Source of the DNA: Ananas comosus
Lineage: Eukaryota > Streptophyta > Magnoliopsida > Poales > Bromeliaceae
DNA: 64,000 nt
Direction: 5' to 3'
Assembly (NCBI RefSeq): GCF_001540865.1
Contig: NC_033641.1
Location: 8,388,951 to 8,452,950, forward strand
Below the pieces are notes generated by a model. It had not been told where the DNA came from and searched no databases. It saw only the letters and a program-made list of their open reading frames with translations. Within the stretch, counting starts at the first letter, position 1. Every line of letters starts with the position of its first letter. The translations under genes were made by a program, and so were the position numbers. This document shows, in pieces, positions 48,401 to 58,737 of this stretch.

Positions 48401-49216
48401 TTAGTGTGCTTGTCTGTTCAAGAGGTAGTGGCGGACTGCTACTTGAGCGCATGGAGTTTGTCGCAGAACTTTGGCAAGCCAACATAAAGGTTTGTTTTGC
48501 ATAAATAGTATTAAGAAAATATTTAGGAGAGTTTTAAGTGCTATTAGATGTGAACCTTCTTGGTTACTGACCATTAAGAGTCGATGAATTCACAGGCAGA
48601 GTTTGTTCCCCAGCCAGACCCAAGCCTCAAAGAACAGTACGAATATGCAAGTGACCATGATATCAAATGTCTTATCATTATTACTGAAGCTAGTCTATCT
48701 CAAACAGAAATGGTAAAGGTAAGGTATCTATCCTTAATTGTATTGTTCTTTTTTGAGTAGTTATCTACTCTTGGTGAACATTCTTATATAACCAATGTAA
48801 GCATAATCAGCAGCAACAATTACAACGGTCAAAGCTAAGTAACAGGACTTCTGTCCAAGTTGATTCTCTTGCTTATGCTTAGCTGACCTGCTTGCGTAAT
48901 ATATGTTGCTTTAGTTAATTTCGTGCGGCTTATTCTGTTTATGACAATAATTAGTTTATATGATGTAGAGAATGTTTACTGATATTATGGATCTTTCAGT
49001 TGCTGAGTGTTAATTGCCATCATTAAGCATTCGTCATGTTAATTCTAGCTAATACCTAACCTTGCTTGATTTGTTTTCATTTTTACGATACATCCTTTTC
49101 CTCAGTTTCGACATCTTGAGCTGAAGAAAGAGAAGGAGGTTAAGAGAGAGGACATTGTAAAGTTTCTGTTGGAGGCAATATCAACACAATTCAGAAACCT
49201 TGCAAACTGGAGTTGA
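23013..49216 (+). CDS. GCN2: eIF2-alpha kinase GCN2
   Basis: Splicing 29 exons gives 1263 aa (Arabidopsis GCN2 is close to 1240). Exons: 23013-23140, 24810-24881, 24997-25056, 25135-25240, 26981-27085, 28098-28574, 29750-29878, 29971-30054, 30146-30232, 30332-30446, 31449-31563, 33355-33409, 34491-34657, 36776-36963, 37692-37837, 39155-39401, 39909-40188, 40678-40771, 41484-41564, 41715-41771, 42538-42669, 42747-42830, 43704-43812, 43896-44032, 47265-47363, 48170-48270, 48387-48489, 48596-48718, 49106-49216. Domains: Lys-rich N terminus; RWD (about 36-150, [11 protein letters not shown]), the GCN1-binding domain in the family; kinase about 445-755 with GHGGFGRV (455-462), Lys477, HRDLTPNN (Asp608), DFG (Asp626) and TAPE; HisRS-like domain from about 765, with motif-2 VYRR (Tyr898-Arg899) and GGRYD near 1105; C-terminal domain. 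Thr655 and Thr660 have the spacing of the yeast autophosphorylation pair. The kinase phosphorylates eIF2-alpha when uncharged tRNA accumulates. No disabling change seen. Confidence 0.97.
24238..24595 (+). repeat. 178-bp direct duplication around an N in GCN2 intron 1
   Basis: The segment from GTTATCCTTTCATGATGTG to GATATATTAT (about 24238-24416) is repeated directly after the N at 24417 with only a few differences (TTATTTGGT against TTAGTGAAA). This fits two overlapping contig ends placed side by side. The coding exons are not touched. Confidence 0.75.
25057..25134 (+). other. GC-AG intron 3 of GCN2
   Basis: The exon ends GTTAG and the intron begins GCAAGT, the preferred context of a GC donor (AG|GCAAGT). 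It ends ACATCAG. Only this junction joins ...NVSALLHVR to [12 protein letters not shown] in frame, which is continuous in the RWD domain of plant GCN2. The intron is 78 nt. Confidence 0.85.
25922..26267 (+). repeat. Tandem duplication, 173-bp unit, GCN2 intron 4
   Basis: Two copies (25922-26094 and 26095-26267) starting TTCAAACAAGTATT(C/T)AAT differ at only a few bases. No N lies between them, so this is probably a real tandem duplication. Confidence 0.75.
26534..26909. repeat. MITE-like element in GCN2 intron 4
   Basis: The left end GGTGTGTTTGTTTCACC is mirrored by GGGGAAACAAACAGACCC at the right. The interior contains the palindrome GGCCCACCATGGGCC (about 26669-26683). About 375 bp, non-coding. 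Flanking duplication not clear. Confidence 0.45.
31071..31110. repeat. TA microsatellite in GCN2 intron 10
   Basis: A pure (TA)n run of about 38 bp, followed by TGTATATATAAT. A shorter TA run lies at about 29901-29921 in intron 7. Confidence 0.9.
32031..32622. repeat. Compound 'GTGGTTTCGCAC' MITE in GCN2 intron 11
   Basis: The outer ends AACTTCAAATACCTCCCCTG and GGGGGGTATTTGAAGTTTACC are inverted repeats. Internally the 'ccctgtggtttcgcactttctcactttaa' phrase and its inverse each occur more than once, and 'cgttaaattatatacaaaaacttcatataccct' is doubled. It looks like a partly duplicated family member of about 590 bp. Confidence 0.65.
33571..33646 (+). repeat. Two-copy 38-bp tandem repeat in GCN2 intron 12
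   Basis: GCAATCACAAAATGACATGT...CTGGT occurs twice with no difference (33571-33608 and 33609-33646). A similar two-copy, 28-bp repeat lies in intron 13 at 34872-34927. Confidence 0.85.
37190..37330 (+). repeat. G-rich tract in GCN2 intron 14
   Basis: The sense strand carries many G runs (GGGTGGG, GGGCAGGGTGGGGGG, GGGGGGAAGG, a run of 13 Gs near 37275, GGGGAGGAGGGGAGGG) in an otherwise AT-rich intron. The spacing would allow G-quadruplexes in the pre-mRNA and non-template strand. Confidence 0.6.
37940..39055. repeat. GC-rich-ended repeat patch in GCN2 intron 15
   Basis: Blocks rich in GTGCC/GGCAC words flank an AT-rich middle: GTACCGTGCCAGTGGCGTAC near 37972 and GCCAGTGGCGTGCCACTGG near 38963 are related in sequence. 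A complete MITE (38455-38760) sits inside. Frames crossing the patch into exon 16 are not genes. Confidence 0.5.
38455..38760 (-). mobile_element. MITE with GGATTTAAGTGCC termini, GCN2 intron 15 copy
   Basis: It starts AGGATTTAAGTGCCC and ends GACACTTAAATCCGTG. The flanks TATTGAATCA (38445-38454) and TATTGAATTA (38761-38770) are a 9 of 10 direct repeat, within the Mutator-type range. It is the same element as 9676-9991 but in inverse orientation. Confidence 0.7.
39436..39468. repeat. CT microsatellite in GCN2 intron 16
   Basis: A run of about 16 CT units just downstream of the exon 16 donor. Similar CT runs occur at 43163-43192 (intron 22), 51639-51680 and 52760-52792. Confidence 0.9.
44228..46452. 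mobile_element. 2.2-kb Mutator-like element with internal tandem duplication, GCN2 intron 24
   Basis: The left end AAGGTTCAAAG and right end CTTTAAACCTT are an 11-bp inverted repeat with one mismatch. The flanks GCTCCTTCC (44218-44226) and GCTCTTTCC (46453-46461) are an 8 of 9 direct repeat. Inside, two direct copies of about 1016 bp (44306-45321 and 45322 to about 46320) match closely. The 3' end carries four short AAGCGTA-type repeats (46316-46372). No transposase. It accounts for most of the 3.2-kb intron. Confidence 0.7.
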
Positions 49217-50270
49217 TTTTGTTTGCATTTTTGGCGAAGTTTTCTTCCAGGTTTATTCCTAAACCCCTTAAAATTAGTCTTCCGTGCCTTTCTGTCAATC
49301 CGAGCATAAGAATTTGGTAAAATTGATCCTACACATCATAGTGTAATGTTGATTTAGGATATTTTCTTAGTGTCGGCACTTACAAACTCTTTATTTATTT
49401 GTCTATTCAATTCATCTGCGCTTTGGATAAATGAAGACCGCAGATGAAGTGTTTAACAACTTGTCATACTGCTTAGTTGCCAACTTGTGCTTTAATTGGA
49501 ATTTAACACCAATTTAAGAGCATTTTCATTAGGCAAATTTGGTCCTAAGTATTGATATAATGTGCTAGGGATAGTCCTAAGAATATAATTATCATGATAT
49601 TGGGTGCTATCGATTTTAGTATAATTATCATGGTATAGCGAGCAATATGGTTTTACTTTTTCATGTTGCATTTGATACTTAGCATCTATTGGGGTTATAT
49701 TGGAATTCATGCAGAAGTATAGGAGGTAGTAAGATTTGATTCGGATATATAACCTGACATAATTGCACTGATGACAGACTAATTGCAGAAAATTTACTGT
49801 GGGACAAATTTCTCTGATATATAATCACATAAGGTTTTTTATTGGTTATTTTGCATATTTGTTCTTCAAGTTCGCTTTAGAACACATGTCGGTAATTTCC
49901 GTCAGTATCAGTAACTATTTTATTCTCTTCACAGTACTGTTTTTTAGTAAAGCAGCTAAAACTTAATCGAACATTAAATTCCCAACTCTTTGAGTGAATA
50001 TGCACTAACTTCTTCTTTCTCTTTCTCGCAGATTCCTCGCCCAGAGCTGTAAATATTGTAAATCATGTAACCAGAAGCACACGGGAATGCAATGAAATCG
50101 AGACACAAAGACCTAGTAAGGAGCTGCTGCTGCTGCTGCTGCTTCTTCTCTGCTGATGCTAATCGAATTTCCTGTAGATATAGCAATTTTGATGCTCTTT
50201 GCTGCTTCAGATTGGCTCTTTTCATTTACAAGGGTGATTTAATTCTTTGTTTCGATTAAAAACAATGTAG
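49217..50270 (+). other. GCN2 3' UTR, possibly with an intron
   Basis: After the TGA (49214-49216), a possible donor TTCCAG|GTTTAT (49251) and acceptor CTCGCAG (about 50030) would join the early 3' UTR to a terminal block of mixed composition. That block contains a CTG trinucleotide run (about 50121-50144). The junction would lie about 35 nt after the stop. Inference from consensus and composition only. Confidence 0.35.
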
Positions 50271-51240
50271 ATGGGGTGCAAAAAGCTCTCCTTTTTGAGT
50301 GTGATTAGGGACAGTTACTATCTATCATGAGAAGTTGTTTGAGATGTTGCAATCTCTGTCCATGTAATTTGTTGCGCTATCTCGACAGAAACCTTCTCCA
50401 AATTCAGTAGTCATCGGTTCAGGATCCCGGAGAAATTCAGTAGTCATCGGTTCAGGATCCCGCTGGCTCAATTAAGATATAATTTCCATCGTCTAGCCCA
50501 AAAATGAACAACAATATTTTGAGCGACATATTTGGTGACCCAACCTATTTTTATCCAAACCAAAAGAAAACCTATTTTTCCATCTAATACCTGTACATCA
50601 GCAAGAGGTAAAAAAGCAGCATTTCTGGGATACGTACTCAGGTACTTGCTGGGTTATAATTGCTTTACTGGCTTCTGTTTTTCATCGTATTTGTTCACTG
50701 TGGTCGTCGTTAATCTATATGTGTCTTTTCACTATTGGATTTCTATTTGTAATTGGTTCGAACAGTTGTGTTAATATTCTCTATGGAGTAGGCTATGTCA
50801 ACACTAATAAAGCTCAGCTTTCTCGTGTAGATCATGATCATAGTATGCATAGTTTTCGAGCAATTTTGACACCGACTGTTTGTAAGTTTTTGAAAGAGCT
50901 TGATGGTTCAGTCTCGTTTAACATTTGTTGTTGGATGCTTCGAAAGAGACAGTCGGTTCTTACTACGAGGTCGAGGTAGTTGTAGGTGTGAAGAATATTA
51001 TTGAGGGTGGTGTGATTGGACTTGACGCGATAGATGCTTATATGGAAGAAGAGGTTGAAAAATGCTACCAATACACTTGTATGTATGTGTAAATTTTATA
51101 TTTTTCCATCCCATCATAGGTTTTAAAATTATCTTTTTATTATACTTTTCTCTTAAAAAGAGATGTGATTGGCTAGATGTAAATAATATGGTGTGACTGT
51201 CATATAGTATATTTTCTCGTCCACCGATCAACTGCACCTA
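50271..51240. other. Intergenic DNA with a degenerate repeat
   Basis: A two-copy repeat of about 33 bp (AATTCAGTAGTCATCGGTTC) lies at about 50401-50463. The stretch 50790-51060 shares phrases with 52220-52470 (GAGTAGGCTATGTCAACA against GAGCAGGCCACGTCAACT; GATTGG(A)(C/T)TTGACGCGAT), so both are decayed copies of one repeat. No credible gene. Confidence 0.45.
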
Positions 51241-51244
51241 GTGT

Positions 51245-51445
51245 GGGGTGAACCGTCTCTGATTGACAGAATAATATAGGTATGAAAAGTCGGCAAAATG
51301 GATCTGTAACATTGGAAAAAGAATTGGCTCCGAGGGCTAAGCACGAGGTCTCGACCTTGAACCCGCCGACTGCCGGCGAACTACGCGAGCTGCTCCCATG
51401 CGCAGCGCGGTTGGTTAAAAGCTTAATGATTAATATCTGACGTAA
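51245..51445 (-). mobile_element. Candidate tRNA-like SINE fragment
   Basis: On the minus strand CCAACCGCGCTGCGCATGG, GTAGTTCGCCGG (box A-like) and GCGGGTTCAAGGTCGAGACC (box B-like) follow in order. The GC-rich tRNA-like part stands out against AT-rich flanks. No target duplication found. Confidence 0.4.
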
Positions 51446-51565
51446 CAAATCCGAAAGTCTAGTTTCTAGAATACTTCAAAAAGATTTCGGACTCCGAAAT
51501 TATCTAATCGTTATCTTTTAGGAATTAAATTATATATTTTTTTGATATTATTTAACTTGCATTTT

Positions 51566-51642
51566 CTCATTTAATGGGGTAGCACGTTCTAAATTTGATA
51601 AAAATTTTTATAGACAATTTTTGAAATGGTAGCTCGCTACCC

Positions 51643-51684
<42 letters not shown>

Positions 51685-53430
51685 AAAAAATAAAAAGAAA
51701 AAAACTTTCCTGTCGTCCGCTTCCCTTAATTTCTAAATTTTTTATTTTAAGTTCTTTCTATTTAATTAAGAAAGAACTTTGATTACTTTAATGGATCAAT
51801 TCGCTATTAGCAGTTAATTACGAAATAATTAAAGCTACTAACTTTGATGAAATTAATAGAAAATTTGATTACATCTCCAAATTTATTTGGTTAAAAATCA
51901 TTCAATTTTAAAAGAAATCAAAAGTTAAGAGGCTATATAAAAAAAAAATCGGAAGACTCTTTCAGACTTCAGAGTGGCCTAAAAAATTTGAGGATCCTTT
52001 TCAAAATTGTCTATAGTTGAGGGGTCTCCCTACATTTTCACTTAAGAATTTGTGTTGGTATCACACAACTACATAAGTTAAGGGCCGGGACATGATGTTA
52101 TGCACCGATAATGAGGTAGTGATATTCAATGGTTGAATTGTACGATTGGTCCCTAACTTTTATCCTTTTTTGATCTCTAGTCCTAATCTTTTAATTTCTA
52201 TTTTTAAGTTCTAATCTTCATATTTTTGTCTTAATGGAGCAGGCCACGTCAACTTCAATAGCACAATGATCGGTCGATCTATCTTAGTATTAATATTTTT
52301 ATTTCTTTTTAAAACAAATTGGTGATATGTCTGACTCGATTTTCACAATATTAGATACTCCAAAAAAGACGGTAAATATCGTATATGAGATTGAGATGGT
52401 CATAAACACAGAAAACGATATTGAGGTTGCTGAGATTGGATTTGACGCGATGTGAGCTGATAAAACGTGGGGAACTAAAGCGAAAAAAATGAGCAAATGT
52501 TATGAACAAATCGTGCAGTTAATTTTAAAAGTTAAAACTTTTATTGTATAAAAGAAAAAAAATAAAAAACAAAAGTTAGGGGGATTGGTTGCAAGGATTG
52601 GGGAGTTGGTTTGAGGATACTACATTTTGGTTTTCCTTTTTATAATAATATGTAGCACATACTTAGGAAAGAGCTGTAGTGGTGCAAGTTTTGTTAGTAA
52701 TAAATGGTGTCAGAAACAGATGCACATAAGTGGCTTGTCCTACTCACTCACTCACTCACTCTCTCTCTCTATCTCTCTCTCTCTCTCTCTCTCCTATTTT
52801 AGCAGAATGGAACTACCACTGTCTAGTACAGTTGTTTGATACTTTGTGTGCTGACTAAAGGGTCAGAATTTGATTTCAGCATTTAATATTGAAACTTTTC
52901 AAGCCTCCCACTATTTAGAAAACTAATATATCTTAGATAAAAATATATAAAATTTATCTGAATTATGGATCATTTTGATTCGGCTAAGTAAACTCTCAAA
53001 CTATTGATTTTACTACCCAATCTATATATATATTTTTTGATTTGAGTCGGTCAATAGCTATTTGACTTTACAATTTAAGCTAATTAATTATTTAAGTTGT
53101 GAAAATTTTATGAATAATTGTACTAATTCAACCTATAAAGAAAATCAACATATTCACATTTTGAAGTCAAAGTACCGTCAACAGACTCAAGTCAACCAAA
53201 TTGAAGGGTTGAATAGTAAATTCAAAATTTTAAATGATTAAATAGTAAATTTAAAACGATCTATAGCTCAGAGAAGTTCTGTATGTGTTTATCTCTATCT
53301 TATAACCTGTTATAGGAAGGATTTTTGGAATGGATCCTACATGCTTTTTGTTACGACAAACGCACAAACGAAAACGAAAATGACAAACACGAAATAATCA
53401 AACCACAAGCAGAAATAAAAAAGAATACAT
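51566..53430. other. Intergenic repeat debris
   Basis: Contains a CT microsatellite (51639-51680), a right end of the 'TATGGAGACCCCTC' MITE family (about 52013-52040), a decayed repeat (52220-52470) and an ACTC/CT repeat (52741-52792). No gene recognised. Confidence 0.45.
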
Positions 53431-53589
53431 AGATTTACGCTGAAAACCTTTTGTAGGGAAAAACTATGGGTAAGGGAGGAGAGAACTTCACTATTAGAAA
53501 AGGAAAAATACAATGTTCGAGTACAACCAACTTCAATCTGTCGCCTCTAGGGCAAAAACGACAAAGGAAATTCTTAACGGGTTTCGGAT

Positions 53590-53770
53590 CTGATCTGTAC
53601 CACGGAGGGCTCCGCCTCTCGCACTGGCCTGAGCCCTCTGCTACCCACCATTGACATTCATTTTTCTTCCGCAACTTATTTTTCAATTTGGTCGCACCGT
53701 GAAACTATCGGCGAGTCGAAATTCCGAACTGAAGTCGATTATCAATTTCGAGTCACATCTAACACTTTTA
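53590..53770. repeat. Repeat block related to the GCN2 intron 24 element
   Basis: The series 'gagggctccgcctctc', 'gagccctctgct', 'gacattcat', 'ttggtcgcaccgtgaaact', 'ggcgagtcgaa', 'cgagtcacatctaac' matches in order the block at about 44625-44775 (and its copy at about 45635-45790). This ties the two loci to one repeat family. An AAT microsatellite follows at 53777-53811. Confidence 0.5.
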
Positions 53771-54318
53771 ACTCAAATAATAATAATAATAAAAATAATA
53801 ATAATAATAATAGTTTTGAATATTCTCACGTACATTGTTCCTCGGGGGTGAACATAAAAAAGAAAATTAAATTTTAGTGTTAACTAGTCTCGTCAATTCT
53901 GTTCGGATTAAAGTATAATATGTGCGAAAGTTCAGAAATTAGAGTATCGAAATATTGGGATTGTACAGGGACTATTTATACATTTTTCTTTTGATTCAAA
54001 TATATCCTTATCCTAGTGTAGCGTACCACGGAGTAAGTAGAATAACGTTGCAATTAGGGCAATGCAATCCTAGGACCTGGTCCACCCAAGATACAGGCAT
54101 GTGATCATGCAGCTATAAGAAGGAGGTCAAATAATTGCATGCTATTTGCATAAACTTAGCCACTGCTACTTCCATTTTTCATGCATGATTCGAAATCGAA
54201 TTCTGTTGGAGTCGAATTCGGATGTCAAAATTGGCTGTTCGGTCGGATTCAAATTCGAATTCAATGCTAACAATAAAGAACTTCTCATATTCGAATTCAA
54301 ATTCAGTTTATATATATA

Positions 54319-54575
54319 TATATATATAAGAGTCCGGCTATTATACTCTTAGGAGTACGATCGTCCTCATACTCATAAATTGTTTTCGATGATAGAGCTT
54401 CCGAATCGATGATCCGCACTGTTAAATGTCATCTAAAGCATTTAAAACGTCTAAAAATTAAATTTTATAATTTTTCAATATCGATCATTTACCTTACGAT
54501 CAAAAGGTCACAAAATTGACAATTTTTAACGGCCGGTATAGAATATTTGCTAGTTTAACTGTATAAAAAAATCGA
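54319..54575 (+). repeat. Duplicated left arm of a foldback MITE, before an N
   Basis: It matches 54577-54835 at roughly 95 percent by eye, starting AGAGTCCGGCTATTATACTC. The N at 54576 separates the copies, so overlapping haplotype contigs are the simplest explanation. Confidence 0.7.
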
Positions 54576-54576
54576 N

Positions 54577-55110
54577 ATATATAAAAGAGTCCGGCTATTA
54601 TACTCTTATGAGTACGATCGTCCTCGTACTCATAAATTATTTTCGATGATAGAGCTTCCGAATCGATGATCCGCACCGTTAAATGTCATCTAGAGCATTT
54701 AAAACGTTTAGAAATAAAATTTTATAATTTTTCGACATCATTTACCTTACGATCAAAAGGTCACAAAATTGACAATTTTTAACGGCCGATATGGAATATT
54801 TGCTAGTTTAACTGTATAAAAGAATCGAAATTGGTTGAATTTTTGATAGAAATTTTATTCACTGTATAGATAAAGATCAGTAGCTCCGATCTTAAATTGA
54901 AGGATCCGATCATCCATATTTAAGACGTCGTTCGATTTTGACCGTTCATTTTGTACCCGCTTGATAAACTTTATTATGATTTCGAAAAATTACAAAATTT
55001 ATTTTCTAAATGTTTCAAATACTCTAGATCATATTTAACGGAGTGGATCGTCGATTCGGAAGCTGAATCATTGAAAACAACTTATAAGTATGAAGGGCTC
55101 TTCAAAATAA
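54577..55110. repeat. Foldback MITE with AGAGTCCGGCTATTATACTC end
   Basis: The left arm (about 54587-54740) carries AGAGCTTCCGAATCGATGAT. The right arm (about 54985-55107) carries GTGGATCGTCGATTCGGAAGC, its diverged inverse. The arms are long and the total is about 520 bp. A relative with clean ends is at 60783-61036. Confidence 0.6.
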
Positions 55111-55920
55111 AGACTCTAATCAATCAATCACAGAAGCTATAGTCATATATATCTAAAAACTTGTTAAGCAAATTAAACTAACTTATGGAAATAACGAAAT
55201 ACGACAAATATTATCAAACACGACATATCATTACTACCCCCAGCGAGTCCACCAAAAAATACCATTCTTATAAGCAGTTGATGTGCTAACAATTTCAATT
55301 TCAGTGGAACATGCATTCGTTGCAACAGGTAAAAATTCAAGCAAACGAGCTACATAACGTAAAGATCGGTTTCGAGTTTATTTACGCAAGCAATATTCTA
55401 AAAAGCGTATTGCCAGCGCATCAGCAATCCCTGGAGGCATTTCATGCTTTCCCTTTTGTGTGCAACTTCATTATTTTGATTCTTATATTCTGCATGGGTG
55501 GGGCATGCACAACTACATATGCATGCATGAAAGACCCAGCAAAGTAAAAAATTCAAGACTCAAAAACTCAAAATAGCATTGGCATGCACTTAATACTTGG
55601 TTTCCATTTTCTTAATTCCCCTCCTTGACCAACTTCTATTTATGTACATCACTTCCCCCTCAATCATCTTAAATTTTGCATCCTCTCCTACTCCAACAGC
55701 ATTTGACACCACAGCTGGTGAATCGTCGGGGCTCGGCGGTGCCGTGCGGTATCCCCACCGCCATCTTATCGCCTCCACCGCCCCATCATTGCTGAGTACA
55801 CTGCAAGGAAAATAAATGCAACAATGCACTGATCATGAAGTACTCCTTGCTATTAGTAGATAGAGTTTTGAAAGGGTGTATCCATTTCGGGGTTTTGCGT
55901 GTTTTCGTGGTGGGATTTGG
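55111..55920. other. Upstream region of the response regulator gene
   Basis: Moderately AT-rich, then a GC-richer patch (55680-55805) readable as a short minus-strand frame without splice or family support. It is taken as promoter or leader region. Confidence 0.45.
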
Positions 55921-55924
55921 AGCC

Positions 55925-55930
55925 TATAAA
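55925..55930 (+). promoter_or_regulatory. Candidate TATA box of the response regulator gene
   Basis: TATAAA lies 71 nt before the ATG at 56001, which would place the start of transcription near 55955-55960 and leave a short leader. An in-frame ATG two bases after the box (55932) would then be untranscribed. Confidence 0.4.
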
Positions 55931-56000
55931 GATGGCCCTCGGCGGTGCTCGTTTTCGCTACATCATTTCGTCGAACACTTTGGGGCGATTCGGTCTTGCG

Positions 56001-57434
56001 ATGGGCGAAGGCGCGAAGAGGATTTTGCTTGTGGAGGATACTGAGGTGAATAGGGTAATGGCTCCTTTGTGCTGTTCTTTCGATTGATTTGATTGATTTG
56101 AGTCGTAGTTCTTTCTTATTTCGATTCGGGGTTTGTTGAAATTGATGGCTCGGTTAGTTATCATCTTGGAAAAAGGTGTTCGGAACAGCTAAGCTTAGTA
56201 AAATCAATCTCGAATCGAGCAAAACCGTTGATGTGATTGATGGAAATGCTTTTGATTGAAAGAATTGAAAGTTGGGAGGGTGTCAATCACTTTTTGAAAT
56301 TGCCCTACTAGTAGTACTCCAGAAGGGTACAGATCAAATCCCGTAAATATGCCGTGGTTCTTGAAATAGCTAGAAATTTTTGTACAACAACACCGCCCTA
56401 AGCGCGTATATGTGCGGAGCGCTAATTGCGTTTGTACGAATTTGGTTTCGGATGCAGGTGGTGGTGAGGAGGCTGGTGAGGGAGCTGAATGTGAGCTTGG
56501 AGGAGGCGGAGAACGGGCAGGCGGCGGTGGACTTGATCAGGGGAGGGCGGACGTACGATCTCATCCTCATGGACAAGGAGATGCCCGTCGTGGACGGCCA
56601 CGAGGTATTGCGGTTCTCACTGTGTCACCCTTTTTTTTTTTTTCTCTCGTTTATCTTTCGAATCCAATTTACGCAAACTAATTCAGCTAAAGTTTGTAAA
56701 ATTCGACCGTTGGGCCTCCAAGTCGTCAATCTTTCAATTGAAAACAAACTCTCATTTCAATCCTTTTCAACTAGTTTCGTTCGTGCCGAAATATAATGCT
56801 TCTTTTGAGTTGAGTGGATTTGTCAAGGCCAAATTGTAACCGGAAATGTCGATTAAGTTACAGATTCTGAAAACTCAAATTTGAGAGATTTGTAAGCCAA
56901 TATGCCCAATTGAACTGTTCACAAATGTAATACTTTTCTGAATTTTACAGATTCACCTGGTTTTGCCATTCTTAAACCTTTATTTTTTGGTTAATTTTGA
57001 TGGTTATTAAAACGACAGGCGACGCGACAGATTCGTTCCCTGGGGGTGACGACGCCGATCGTGGCCTTGTCCGGCGACAGCCTCGAATCTGACAGAGATC
57101 TCTTCCTCCAAGCCGGAGCTGACGAATTCCAACCTAAGGTATGCAATTGTAGCCATATACATACATGATGAATCATAAATTTTGAGTTCATCTTCTTTGT
57201 AATTGCGAATTTTATTATTGATCAAATCTATAACTATGTAACTTCATTATCTGAAGAACATTTCTGTCAGATGCTCTTATTCTGTTTTTCTTTTCTGATT
57301 TAATGTAACTGCTTCTCTGGGTATTAGATGATTCCACTTTTGACTCTAGTTTTTCTAATCCTCTTTGTGAGCAGCCACTTACAAGGGACAAGCTGATCAA
57401 CATTTTTTCCAGGTATGGATTGGACTATGACTAA
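56001..57434 (+). CDS. Type-C two-component response regulator (receiver only)
   Basis: Exons 56001-56054, 56458-56604, 57019-57138 and 57375-57434 give 126 aa with GT-AG junctions in frame. The protein is a single receiver domain: KRILLVEDTEVNR holds the acidic pocket (Glu12, Asp13), YDLILMDKEMPVVDGHE the phospho-acceptor Asp57, IVALSGD the switch Ser85, and QPKPLTRDKL the conserved Lys107. The LMDKEMP signature and the lack of any output domain place it with the type-C regulators (Arabidopsis ARR22/ARR24 group and rice relatives). These take phosphate from His-phosphotransfer proteins and can damp cytokinin phosphorelay. An earlier in-frame ATG at 55932 would add 23 residues; I prefer 56001 because family members start close to the receiver and a TATA motif overlaps the upstream region. 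It converges with the calmodulin-like gene. Confidence 0.9.
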
Positions 57435-58737
57435 CCAACAATTCCTATGATGGATTGTAACAAGCCAAGTACATAGCAAAGTATTTCTTTTTTTTTTTCT
57501 TTTTTTTTTGGTTTTTTTAAAGATCAATAGAAACCATTGCATAAGAAGTTTATGGTTGTGTATGTTTAGTATTTTGAGGTCCAAAGACTTTTTAAACTGG
57601 ACCTTTGTGGTGAAGGAAAGGAGTATTGTAAAGTAAAGGTTGTGTATTATGTGAATATGTAATTGTATAGGTACTCATGTGCAAAATTACCTTGTAATCT
57701 CTTTTGGCTGATCATTTCAATGTAAATATTTTCATAGTTAAGTAATATAATTTTTTTTTTTAATAAATCAGGAGGCTATCACTTACGTACACATTTTGTT
57801 TATGTTTGAAGCATGACTTGAATCCGAGTTTAAAACCGGACATTTTACGATTCTTTATTATTTATTTTCATGTTTATAAAAGAGGACAATAAGGGCATGT
57901 TTAGTTCGCCTATTTTAGATTTTATAATCGAAATGAGATTCGTTGATTACGATAAATGTTGTTTGTTTTACAGAAATCAGATTCCGATTCCTATTCCACT
58001 CGAAATGGAAATAGTCAAATTCATATACAGCTCAATCTGATTTTGAACTCCGGATTGATCCATTCCAGAGGAAATCATCCAAAATCCTCTATTATATACA
58101 CCTCCCCCCTCTCCCTTTCTCTCTCTTAATGAAAATCTCCTTGCAAAATCGTAGAGTCTAATTCCGATTTTTGTTTCAATAATAAACCAAATATTTTCGA
58201 ATAATTCGTAAATAAGTATTCGCCGCACTTTCAACTCCCATGTGTTTTAATACAAATCATTCTAGTCGATTAAATTGGACATTTTATTAAGATCCACAAA
58301 TCGTAAAACTCACGAAATTTAACAATCGGGGATTAATTTAATAAGATTATTATTAATTTAATTATCCGAACAAAATGTCCGAACGTACATCTTACACTCC
58401 ATCATCTAAAAGATTTTCTTGTAAAAAAAATAATAATAATAAGACAAATGGGTAAATCTGGACACATTTCTCAAAACCAGATAAAAAAAAAGAATTTCCA
58501 TACATCATAATTTTGACCTATCTACACACCTCTCTCTCTCTCCAAACGAAAGAAAGAAAGAAAATATTAATCTCGTTATGTTTAAGAAAGAAAATATTGA
58601 TCCCGTTATATATGTTTCTTCTGCTTCTTCAGCATATATTATAGAATGCATGTATGTATTGCATGCATTCTTTGTTTTTTTTTTTACCCTCCCTCTTTCC
58701 CCATATTATCTTTGTTGTGTATATATGTAGCTGTTAG
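57435..58737. other. Convergent intergenic region between response regulator and CML genes
   Basis: Holds the 3' UTRs of both genes. A poly-T tract (57487-57520) and an AT-rich stretch that may be a decayed transposon (about 57895-58235, 'gggcatgtttagttcgcc' at its start) are the only features seen. No extra gene. Confidence 0.5.

Noticed and set aside
50532..50979. Overlapping plus-strand frames of about 80 codons
   Set aside because: Part of a decayed repeat that recurs near 52220-52470; no splice signals or recognisable domain.
55590..55829. 79-codon minus-strand frame upstream of the response regulator
   Set aside because: No family match, splice sites or promoter; more likely part of the response regulator's upstream region.
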